Positions 7,155 through 13,926 of a DNA stretch of 21,897 nucleotides are shown here, in pieces. How positions within the stretch are numbered: the stretch's first letter is position 1; each line of letters opens with the position of its first letter. The notes under the pieces are model-generated. The model had not been told where the DNA came from. It made no database searches and saw only the letters and a program-made list of their open reading frames with translations. The stretch comes from Crocinitomicaceae bacterium (GTDB lineage: Bacteria > Bacteroidota > Bacteroidia > Flavobacteriales_D > Crocinitomicaceae): NCBI GenBank assembly GCA_016708105.1, contig JADJGJ010000003.1, positions 1 to 21,897 of the forward strand, written 5' to 3'. Both the position numbers and the translations under genes were made by a program.

Positions 7155-9818
7155 ATGCATCACTTTTTTTACCGGTTTTTTTTTGCCTATAGTTTGTTTG
7201 CTTTTGTGTTCTTCTCATGTGGCGGAGAATCAAACAGTGTTGAGCAACATGAAGCGGGAATTGACAGCACCTCATTTTGGGCTGATTCTATTTTTGGTAA
7301 TCTTACACAAGAACAAGCATACAATCAACACCTCATCTTTGAAATTCCTGATCATTACCAACAGGCCATAGATAGTTTTGCTAATTGGGTTGTGGAACAT
7401 CAACCTGGCGCTCTTCATTTGATAAATTGGAATACAGACAGCATTCAAAGACTAAAAAATATACTTGATACACACCAACTGGTTCAGCCATTTTTCTACG
7501 CTGATTATACTGAAATAACAAATACCATTTCATACCCATGGTGGGAGGCAAACAAAGATGCACGTGATCTTTCATTCACGCAATTTTTTGGTGAGGCAGG
7601 ATTTCAATTACTCAATTTTAATCAACCCATACCACCTGATAAATTCAATCGTGCTTGGCTTGACTCCATTTATTTGAAACAAGGTATCACGCCGGTAATT
7701 CAAAACTTTCATGATCAAAATGCACAAACTGATTTTGATGATTTTCTCAATAGTTTATCATGGTGTAATCATGCAATTGAGTTGACACTGCAGCAATATG
7801 ACAGTGTTAGTTTAAACAATTACCGAAAATCATATTCTTTTGCAGGAATTTTTATTGTACGTACAAAGGAACAAATGATCAACTACCTGTTGGGAAATGG
7901 AACAGACCTAGTGTATAAAAGACTTGAATCTCCTGAGACATTTTCAGCATGGAAGCCCTCTTCAGAAGAACAAATTATTTTTGATGAAAGCACCAAAAGA
8001 ATTCTCAAACGAAAAGCACAACGACCTGAATATAAAAAACCCGTTAATAGCAGTGAAGAATTAAATTATATCCATCTGAATTTTCAGTCAAAAAGCACCG
8101 CGTTGTTGCGTAATGATGGTAAGTTAATTCCGTTCAAATCAAAATTTACTTTGTATACAGATAAGATAACAAATTTGAGTCAAAAGACAAGAACAGATTG
8201 CGGAGTGAGCATAGTAAATAAAAAAGCAGACAACAAAAATCTGAATGAAATAATCAATTCAAAAGGCAATAAAGTGATTATGTTGGATGACACGTGCAGT
8301 GATGATTTTCTTGCAGAAATAAATAAAATAAAAGCAGAAAAAAACACCTTGGTTGCGTTCTCAAATCCTGCGCATTATGAAAAGTTGAGTGCTTGTCCTA
8401 ATTTAATTTTTTATCCTGAAATAAATGATTTTTCAGTAGGAATGTTGGTGCAACAGATCACTTCACGTCTCACCTTAAACGGAGATTTTTACTTGCCGGA
8501 TACTTTGGTAAAAGGAATTTTTTTGGAGAAAAAATTACTTGCTCGTACTGATCCAAATTTTGTTGGATTAGATGCAGACACCCTTGCCTATATTTCAGGC
8601 ATGATGAGTAATTGCATGAGTAATCACGCTTTCCCCGGAGGACAAGTTTTAATTGCAAAAAATGGTTGTATTGTGTATGATCGTGTTTTTGGAAAACATA
8701 CCTATCAAGGACAATCTTTGGTAACTGAAAATTCCATGTATGATCTGGCTTCAATAACCAAAGTTGTTTCCACTACCATGGTAGGCATGAAACTTTATGA
8801 AATGGGCATGTATGAATTAGATGACAGTCTTGCTACCTATTTGCCGGATTCATTGCGCTTGCATTTGAAATTTCCTAGTACCATTCGCAATCTCACGTTT
8901 CAGGAATTGTTCACCCATTGCAGCGGAATGCCTGCAGGTTTTCCCGTTATCAAATACATGAAATACACCACACCTGATTATGGCAGATATGATAAATATT
9001 ATTGTGATCGTCCGGATTCAGTTTATAATACTGAAGTAGCTGAGGGATTTTATTTGGAAAGAGAACAGCAAGATTCAATGTGGCTCAAATTAAATCAGAT
9101 TTATCTCAATCCTGATAAGTCATATCACTACAGTGATGTCAACATGAATACTTTGTATTTTATTTTTAAAAGTATCATTCAAAAAGATTCTGCAAAATTT
9201 GGTTTCAATCAGCCAACAAAACAACTGAAGGATAAAAATGTATTTGAAGAATTTTTGTACAATACCTTTTACAAACCATTAGGAATGAATCACACCATGT
9301 ATCGTCCGCTGAAAAAATACAGCAGAGATATTATTGTGCCAACAGAAAATGATACCTGGTGGAGAAAACAACTTTTGCATGGCCATGTGCATGATCCCAA
9401 CGCAGCTTTGCATGGAGGAGTAGCAGGTAATGCCGGTATCTTCTCAACAGCAAATGATTTAGTCATATTATTCCAGATGTTACTCAACAAAGGAGTGTAT
9501 AATGGTCAACGATATTTGAAGGCAGAAACCGTTGAAAAATTCACCTCACGTCAGGAAAATTGTTTTCGCGGATTAGGATTCAACAAACCATCCATGGGTT
9601 CAGTATCATTTGGTATGTCACCCAACACATCATTGAGCACTTATGGTCACACAGGTTTCACCGGCACCTGTTTTTGGATTGACCCTGAACACGAATTAAT
9701 TTATATTTATTTGTCTAACGCCGTTCACCCAACCGTGAATAACAAAACCTATGAATACGGTATCCGCAAACGCGTGCATCAATGTGCCTATGACGCCATG
9801 ATGGGAGAGGAGTATTAG
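7155..9818 (+). CDS. Lipoprotein: degenerate GH3 glycosidase region fused to a serine beta-lactamase-like hydrolase
   Basis: An 887-residue envelope protein. ATG 7155 is preferred to the TTG four codons upstream because it begins a short signal peptide with lipobox FFSC (about residues 18-21), predicting a lipoprotein. Residues about 55-290 follow the course of a GH3 beta-glucosidase/NagZ N-domain (ISYPWWEANKDARD, a FAGIF strand, then STALLRNDGKLIPF as in the GH3 C-domain), but catalytic positions are lost: the usual TDA nucleophile region reads VRT (Arg236) and KHFPGHGD reads QNFHDQNA (183-190). Residues about 470-880 form a class C beta-lactamase/DD-peptidase-like domain with SITK (Ser533, Lys536), YSD (659) and HTG (832). 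Bacteroidota commonly carry an active GH3-beta-lactamase fusion of this layout, probably for murein turnover. Here the hydrolase half looks active and the glycosidase half does not. Transcribed alone from a strong promoter match. Confidence 0.85.
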   Translation: MHHFFYRFFFAYSLFAFVFFSCGGESNSVEQHEAGIDSTSFWADSIFGNLTQEQAYNQHLIFEIPDHYQQAIDSFANWVVEHQPGALHLINWNTDSIQRLKNILDTHQLVQPFFYADYTEITNTISYPWWEANKDARDLSFTQFFGEAGFQLLNFNQPIPPDKFNRAWLDSIYLKQGITPVIQNFHDQNAQTDFDDFLNSLSWCNHAIELTLQQYDSVSLNNYRKSYSFAGIFIVRTKEQMINYLLGNGTDLVYKRLESPETFSAWKPSSEEQIIFDESTKRILKRKAQRPEYKKPVNSSEELNYIHLNFQSKSTALLRNDGKLIPFKSKFTLYTDKITNLSQKTRTDCGVSIVNKKADNKNLNEIINSKGNKVIMLDDTCSDDFLAEINKIKAEKNTLVAFSNPAHYEKLSACPNLIFYPEINDFSVGMLVQQITSRLTLNGDFYLPDTLVKGIFLEKKLLARTDPNFVGLDADTLAYISGMMSNCMSNHAFPGGQVLIAKNGCIVYDRVFGKHTYQGQSLVTENSMYDLASITKVVSTTMVGMKLYEMGMYELDDSLATYLPDSLRLHLKFPSTIRNLTFQELFTHCSGMPAGFPVIKYMKYTTPDYGRYDKYYCDRPDSVYNTEVAEGFYLEREQQDSMWLKLNQIYLNPDKSYHYSDVNMNTLYFIFKSIIQKDSAKFGFNQPTKQLKDKNVFEEFLYNTFYKPLGMNHTMYRPLKKYSRDIIVPTENDTWWRKQLLHGHVHDPNAALHGGVAGNAGIFSTANDLVILFQMLLNKGVYNGQRYLKAETVEKFTSRQENCFRGLGFNKPSMGSVSFGMSPNTSLSTYGHTGFTGTCFWIDPEHELIYIYLSNAVHPTVNNKTYEYGIRKRVHQCAYDAMMGEEY

Positions 9819-9983
9819 AATAAATTTTAGGAATGCCCTCAGGTTAAAAATTTATGAATCTCTACGCGTCCTTACCGGCCTTAACACCTTTATGAAAAGC
9901 GCTAAAAAGAATATACAAAACGACTCTATCCAAAGGTTATACCATTTACACTTATTCTTTAGTCCAATCGTATTGCGGTATAA
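9819..9983. other. Intergenic stretch after the fusion gene, possible decayed coding DNA
   Basis: ATAAATTTT at 9820-9828 pairs with AAAATTTAT at 9847-9855, a weak hairpin without a T-run just after the stop. From 9892 a short frame opens (MKSAKKNIQND...) that stops at 9997 and resembles no family clearly. It may be part of the DUF2442-like remnant that follows. Confidence 0.35.
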
Positions 9984-10118
9984 TCTGCGAGTTGCGTAGG
10001 AATCAGATGGGAAGCATTGGATGAAGATCTATCTATGAAAGGGTTTATTAAGTCGTACGCAATCAATGAAACTATCCGCAGTTTGAAAAGTGGGAGGAAA
10101 GTGAAAAGGGTTGCGTGA
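9984..10118 (+). pseudogene. DUF2442-like protein, 3' remnant
   Basis: An open stretch of 44 codons ending at TGA 10116-10118 reads VGIRWEALDEDLSMKGFIKS and then a basic tail SLKSGRKVKRVA. The GIxWxxLDEDLSxxGF block is the hallmark C-terminal motif of DUF2442 proteins, small (about 80-100 residue) proteins often encoded next to a DUF4160 gene in a toxin-antitoxin-like pair. No start codon, N-terminal half or DUF4160 partner is visible, and TAA at 9981 closes the frame upstream. Recognition is by the motif as I remember it. It may be decayed, or the upstream part may be hidden by sequence errors. Confidence 0.45.
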
Positions 10119-10155
10119 ATAATAACACTGTGTTACGACTTAATGGGCGCCACGA

Positions 10156-10428
10156 TTATTTTGATTTTTTGGCCTTGTTAGTAATATCAAAACCTTCCGC
10201 AAAAAATTCTTCGACACTCATATTCAATCCCAACTTAATAATGCGTACCAGATTTCCGAAAGAAATATTACGTTCCTTGCGCTCATAACCGCGCATCAAC
10301 GATCTTGCTATTTCACTTTCTATAGCCAGTTTTTCTTGACTCAAACCTTTGGATTTTCTCAAATGAATAATTCTATCAACCAATTTGTTGAGGTATTTCT
10401 GTTCTATTGATTTTAGTTCAGATTTCAC
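10156..10428 (-). CDS. XRE/Cro-C1-type helix-turn-helix transcriptional regulator
   Basis: A small cytoplasmic DNA-binding protein of 90 residues if it begins at GTG 10428 (95 from TTG 10443). The HTH_3 domain covers most of it: IIHLRKSKGLSQEKLAIESEIARS (helices 1-3 with the SQEKLA motif), MRGYERKERNISFGNLVRIIKLG and LNMSVEEFF, the usual five-helix order. It is divergent from the small operon starting at 10525, and the 120-base gap holds two operator-like repeats over its own probable promoter (TACTATTG, minus strand 10455-10462), which suggests autorepression and control of the operon. Regulators of this size occur in mobile and toxin-antitoxin modules of Bacteroidota; no toxin domain was recognised beside it. 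Confidence 0.85.
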   Translation of the reverse strand: MKSELKSIEQKYLNKLVDRIIHLRKSKGLSQEKLAIESEIARSLMRGYERKERNISFGNLVRIIKLGLNMSVEEFFAEGFDITNKAKKSK

Positions 10429-10463
10429 ATAACAAATCTCCAAAAACAGTTCATCAATAGTAA

Positions 10464-10490
10464 CTCTATATATAGACCCTCTATAAATAG
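10464..10490. repeat. Tandem operator-like repeats between divergent promoters
   Basis: CTCTATATATAG (10464-10475) and CTCTATAAATAG (10479-10490) match at 11 of 12 bases with a 15-base period. The core of the first copy, CTATATATAG, is a perfect palindrome and that of the second is nearly so. The pair lies just upstream of the candidate -7 boxes of both flanking transcripts, where a Cro/C1-type dimer would block -33 recognition. Confidence 0.5.
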
Positions 10491-10501
10491 AAATTATTTT
10501 G

Positions 10502-10509
10502 TATATTTG
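10502..10509 (+). promoter_or_regulatory. Candidate -7 box for the small-protein operon
   Basis: TATATTTG matches TAnnTTTG exactly, 15 bases before ATG 10525. No TTTG is present at -33; that position is occupied by the operator-like repeats, consistent with a regulated promoter. Confidence 0.45.
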
Positions 10510-10524
10510 TTATTGAAGTTTAAT

Positions 10525-10763
10525 ATGGGACACTTTAATAGACACGAAATGAAAGATAATTATGATGATTTGGCGGATTTTTTAGGTTGTCCGCGTCAGA
10601 TTTGGACTCTTGTGAGTTTGAAATACATGAACGAACAGGTCACGACGATGTAATCTATGGATATTACATTGAATTTGGTGAGGAGACATCACTGAAAATA
10701 CTGAAAAAAGTGAATGCAGACGAGGATCGATGTGTTGATATTACCGGATTTAATTTTGAATAA
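10525..10763 (+). pseudogene. Small acidic protein of unknown family, one frameshift
   Basis: From ATG 10525 the frame reads MGHFNRHEMKDNYDDLADFLGCPR, then shifts by one base near 10590-10597 and continues SDLDSCEFEIHERTGHDD, VIYGYYIEFGEETSLKILKK and ends DITGFNFE at TAA 10761-10763, about 79 residues in all. The ATG at 10549 (MKDNYDD) is an equally good start. The composition is acidic and soluble with no signal peptide. I do not recognise the family; the coherence of the protein after the shift argues for a real gene with a single-base error. It is the first gene divergent from the XRE regulator and ends 2 bases before the ATG at 10766, so it is probably co-transcribed with the next gene. 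Antitoxin-like or regulator-partner roles would be guesses. Confidence 0.5.
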
Positions 10764-10783
10764 GTATGAAATCATTTAATCCT

Positions 10784-11473
10784 ATGAAACATTTATTGAT
10801 CTTTTCAATAGCGATGCATTCAATTTCTTTCTCATTCGGACAAATCGATACAGACTCGTTACCGCTTAAAAATGGGATGATATACTTCTCCTTTTCCCAT
10901 GATATGGGTAATTCGCAAAATTGTCTAAACCACTATTTCAGCAATGGCGGTATGAACCAGTATGATTTTAGTAAGAAATTGATGGAGAAAATTTCTGAAT
11001 TCACACAGTCACAAAGCAACCTTCTATTAAATAAAAATTACACATTTTTTGGCAGCATATCTCCTGCCTGCGAGGGTGGTTCTGCAATTTGTACGTGTAT
11101 GGACACAACGATGAATGCCGAAGTTATGCTAGGTGTGCCCACAAAGATCAGAGTCACACCACTATTTGGGCTGGCTAAAAAGAAGATATTATCTCAATCA
11201 ATTGTGGGCAAAGTTCAGTTGGTCATGCATTCAAAATCTTCATATACGATAAATATTAGAGGATTTACATACAAGTGTACTACATATAAAGCCGGAAAGA
11301 CGATCAACGAGGAACATCCGTTGGAAGATCTATACTTAGATAATTTAAAAAGCACTTCAAGTTCGCTTGCGCAGAAAAATATTTACAGTGACCTTAATAA
11401 ATTCATGAATCAGTTCGATATAATTATAGAAGAGACATTTGTCGAAATGATAAAAGTTGATGAGTTGGACTGA
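10784..11473 (+). CDS. Exported protein of unknown function
   Basis: About 229 residues from ATG 10784, chosen over ATG 10766 because it starts a typical signal peptide (MKHLLIFSIAMHSISFSFGQ, cleavage likely after FGQ). The mature protein has a cluster of cysteines at about residues 90-105 (PACEGGSAICTCMD) and one later (YKC), and a C-terminal half with a beta-strand pattern (KVQLVMHSKSSYTINIRGFTYKCTTY) followed by a helical end, loosely like the TBP-fold domains of periplasmic DUF4468-type proteins. That comparison is weak. No lipobox or T9SS sorting domain. It follows the small acidic protein by a few bases and probably shares its promoter and XRE control. Confidence 0.65.
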   Translation: MKHLLIFSIAMHSISFSFGQIDTDSLPLKNGMIYFSFSHDMGNSQNCLNHYFSNGGMNQYDFSKKLMEKISEFTQSQSNLLLNKNYTFFGSISPACEGGSAICTCMDTTMNAEVMLGVPTKIRVTPLFGLAKKKILSQSIVGKVQLVMHSKSSYTINIRGFTYKCTTYKAGKTINEEHPLEDLYLDNLKSTSSSLAQKNIYSDLNKFMNQFDIIIEETFVEMIKVDELD

Positions 11474-11651
11474 ACTATAATGTTATTGTGAGGCAGATTG
11501 TATAATTAATGCCTAAGAAATATTCAAGTGGAGTTTAATCCTGAACTAGCGGGTTAATCTGCAGAAAATTGCACAATTGTCTGGCTCTCATGTATTAAAG
11601 AATGAAATTTCATGGGCGGAGTATATTTCATTAATAGTTGATTCGTATCCA

Positions 11652-11909
11652 ATGAAAAAATGTAAAAAGATAATATTGATTCTGATTTTAAGCATCATTT
11701 CTAACATTGGTACTACGCAGTCTGATCGGGGTTATCCTGAGTATGATAATTCAGAAATTGAGGAGGAAATGACGGACAGAGAGCTTGCTGTTTATTTGAC
11801 AGAAAATGCAAAAAAGAAAAAGAAACGACAATGGATTTGGTTTGGGCTAATAGCCGGTGGACTTATTGTCGCTTATACAGTGCAGTCATTTAAGAAAAAT
11901 AATAGGTAG
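11652..11909 (+). CDS. Small membrane protein with signal peptide, unknown function
   Basis: 85 residues from ATG 11652 (MKKCKKIILILILSIISNIGTTQS). The N-terminus is a signal peptide or membrane anchor; then an acidic segment (EYDNSEIEEEMTDRELAVYL), a lysine run (KKKKKRQ), a transmembrane helix WIWFGLIAGGLIVAYTVQSF and a short basic tail. With cleavage the topology would be periplasmic acidic domain plus C-terminal anchor. The frame is open upstream to TTG 11577 (QLSGSHVLKNEISWAEYISL), which might belong to another small gene or be chance; the signal peptide supports the later start. No family recognised. Same strand as its neighbours, 178 bases after the previous stop. Confidence 0.6.
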   Translation: MKKCKKIILILILSIISNIGTTQSDRGYPEYDNSEIEEEMTDRELAVYLTENAKKKKKRQWIWFGLIAGGLIVAYTVQSFKKNNR

Positions 11910-11973
11910 CGGCAGTTATCTTTTTGGGAGTTTTAACAATTGAAAAATGGTTTCACCAATAAATTTAAATTCT

Positions 11974-12456
11974 ATGATAAAGTTTTTATTAATTCTATCA
12001 ACCGGATTTATAATCGGTTGCTCTGGTCCAAATTGTACTGATGGCGTGGTAAACGGAACAGAAACAGATATTGATTGCGGCGGCGATTGCCCTCCTTGTC
12101 CTATAACGTACACACCAACAGAATTAGCTCTTGAAGGCATCTGGACACTTGACAGTACTGTTCAGGTGGTCAATTCAATATATGATACAATAGTAGCTAC
12201 AACCTATCACACAGATGCAGGTTGTAAGTTAGAATTTTCATTAGATCTTTATCCGAATCACACCTTTGCCAAACAAATGTATGGGTCTCCAGGTTTATGT
12301 TATTATCCTTTAGGTAGCGGTTGGTATATTAATGAAGCACACCAAACGCTGATAGATCAGTATACAATTGATGCATTAACAAGCAATTATTTGGTATTAG
12401 CACCCATATCTAACTCATCAGGTTCTTCAACAGTTTATTATTGTTATTCAAAATGA
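11974..12456 (+). CDS. Lipoprotein with CxDG...DCGGxCxPC motif and a lipocalin-like C-terminal part
   Basis: 160 residues from ATG 11974 (MIKFLLILSTGFIIGCSG), chosen over 11947 because it places the lipobox IIGC (cysteine 15) correctly. Right after the lipidation site comes CTDGVVNGTETDIDCGGDC-PPC, a short Cys-rich motif common at the N-terminus of Bacteroidota lipoproteins. The rest (LEGIWTLDSTVQV ... CKLEFSLDLYPNHTF ... GSGWYINEAHQTLI) has the W-x-L start and alternating strands of lipocalin-like small lipoproteins. The role is unknown; it is expected on the outer membrane. It ends a run of small exported genes and faces a minus-strand helicase remnant across an imperfect hairpin. Confidence 0.7.
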   Translation: MIKFLLILSTGFIIGCSGPNCTDGVVNGTETDIDCGGDCPPCPITYTPTELALEGIWTLDSTVQVVNSIYDTIVATTYHTDAGCKLEFSLDLYPNHTFAKQMYGSPGLCYYPLGSGWYINEAHQTLIDQYTIDALTSNYLVLAPISNSSGSSTVYYCYSK

Positions 12457-12509
12457 GTAGTTTGAGACGCGCTGCAGGTATAATAGCTATGGCTGCAGCT
12501 TGCGGTGGC

Positions 12510-12529
12510 AAGGGAGAATTAGTCTCCTT
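12510..12529. terminator. Short hairpin between convergent genes
   Basis: AAGG-AGA at 12510-12517 (one bulged G) pairs with TCTCCTT at 12523-12529 around a 5-base loop. There is no T-run on the plus strand. It lies between the lipoprotein stop and the helicase remnant stop, where a two-way terminator would be expected. Confidence 0.25.
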
Positions 12530-12568
12530 GAATATGGTCTTATGTCTGAGTGTAGTAGCTGTGACCTC

Positions 12569-12781
12569 TCAAATGTCATCCTTCAACTGAACAATCTCTC
12601 TGATTTCGGTATCGGATAATTCTCCAATCCATTTTTCACCGGTGTTGATGGTCATGTTGGCAAGACTTTTTTGGTTAGAATTGTGTTATCAATTTTCTCT
12701 TCTAAAGTTCTTTCGGTAATCATGCGGTGGGCGATTAAATTTTTTTCAGGCGATTCTGTAATTTTACTGTTCAGCAGCAAG
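12569..12781 (-). pseudogene. SNF2-family helicase, orphan C-terminal end
   Basis: The minus strand reads IAHRMITERTLEEKIDNTILTKK, shifts frame by one base near 12670, and continues LANMTINTGEKWIGELSDTE, then IREIVQLKDDI and TGA at 12569-12571. This is the characteristic last 70 residues of SNF2/RapA-type DNA translocases (xxHRxITxxTxEEKID...KKxLA...TGEKWI...L). The rest of the protein, which should be 900 or more residues and include the helicase motifs, is absent: upstream lies the SDR gene on the same strand. So this is a true remnant, left by deletion or insertion, or an assembly join. Confidence 0.6.
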
Positions 12782-12828
12782 AATAGAAACGCTAACACAT
12801 TCCCTCATTCAATCCGCTATTCCTCATA

Positions 12829-13614
12829 CTACAAACTCTTAGTCCTCCCCCCGTCAACCGGCACGTTAATTCCGTTGATATAGCTTGCAGCCGGAGACGC
12901 TAAAAATGCAATTACGCTTGCTACTTCTTCAGGTTCTGCAATGCGTTTCATGGGTGATTCATCAGCCATATGTTTGAGTAAACTATCATAACTTTCACCG
13001 GTTTTTGCAGCTTTATTTTCAAGAATAGATTTTTATCGTGCTGTGTTGGTTGCACCCGGCAGAACATTGTTAACGGTGATATTATATTGACCCAATTCAT
13101 TGGCTAATGTTTTGCTCCAATTGGCAACAGCGCCTCGTATGGTATTTGATACACCTAAATTAGGTAAAGGTTGTTTAACTGAAGTAGAAATCACATTGAT
13201 GATGCGTCCGTATTTTGCGGCAATCATTTTATCTTTTACTGCGCTCACTAAAATATGATTGCAAATTAAATGCATGTTGAAAGCAATTCTGAATTCTTCT
13301 AATGATGCTGAATTAACAGGTCCCGCCGCTGGGCCGCCGGTGTTGTTTACTAATATCTCAACAGATTTATCTTTTAAAAAATCATGAATCCGTTTTTCCA
13401 GTTCTTGACTTTGAGAAAAATCAGCAACCAAAAAATTGTGTTTTTGGTTTTTAGATGTGTCTAATTCACTCAAAACCGCTTTTAATTTGTTTTCATCTCT
13501 TGCAAGCAAAATAATATTTGCACCAAGCAATGCAAGTTCAATAGCGGTAGCTTTACCAATGCCTTGTGTGCTGCCGCATACCAGGGCGGTTTTGTTTTGG
13601 AGATTCAGATTCAT
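12829..13614 (-). CDS. Atypical short-chain dehydrogenase/reductase family protein (one frameshift)
   Basis: About 262 residues from ATG 13614 to TAG 12829-12831, with one base lost near 13034 (TAR then KSILENKAAKTG). Rossmann features: CGSTQGIG (residues 13-20), ARDENKL after beta-2, NNTGG (90-94), and the C-terminal INGINVPVDGGRTKSL. The active-site segment is unusual: where classical SDRs have YxxxK this has S156-N-T-I-R160, so both the catalytic Tyr and Lys are replaced. An SDR subgroup resembling FabG but without the catalytic tetrad is known, and its members share the SNxxR pattern; the substrate is unknown and dehydrogenase activity is doubtful. It is transcribed away from the large T9SS protein gene. 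The second frame (12829-13030) is clear, so a single sequence error is the simplest explanation. Confidence 0.85.
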
Positions 13615-13926
13615 GGATGATGTTTTTTTCAAAAGTATACACAAATAGAATCAAATGTGATGTGTTATAAAATTGTTTTAGGGAATCATATATTGGCTGT
13701 TTTGTTGAAAACAAAAGTTAAGTGATTGTGAACAAGTTGGTTCATTGCTTGTTAATGAAAGTTATATAAACAATGATTTTTGGGTCAAAAAGCACTAATA
13801 ATGAACGATTTAGCCATTGGTTTCGTCCTTGCTATTTTGTTGAAATGTGAAAAAATGTGCACATAAAGTAGTCTCCTGATTTAAATAGTACGTAATTTTG
13901 TCCCCTTCAACACTAAACAAATAAAT
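13615..13926. other. Intergenic region between divergent SDR and T9SS protein genes
   Basis: AT-rich, no coding signal. On the minus strand TACTTTTG (13630-13637) is a possible -7 box for the SDR with a very short leader; on the plus strand TAATTTTG (13893-13900) serves the large gene. TTTTGTTGAAAACAAAA near 13701-13717 forms a small hairpin of unknown role. Confidence 0.4.
13893..13900 (+). promoter_or_regulatory. Candidate -7 box of the large T9SS type A protein gene
   Basis: TAATTTTG matches TAnnTTTG, 26 bases before ATG 13927. No clear TTTG at -33. Confidence 0.4.

Noticed and set aside
8470..8754. Minus-strand ORF of 94 codons
   Set aside because: It is antisense to the intact beta-lactamase fusion gene and begins within its SxxK region; no family features.
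11577..11651. Possible N-terminal extension or separate small gene before the membrane protein at 11652
   Set aside because: QLSGSHVLKNEISWAEYISL looks protein-like, but only a TTG start is available and the signal peptide begins at 11652; kept as an ambiguity in that entry.
12469..12500. GCTGCAG...CTGCAGC inverted repeat
   Set aside because: Each half is itself a palindromic CTGCAG; without a T-run or conserved context it was not called a terminator or operator.
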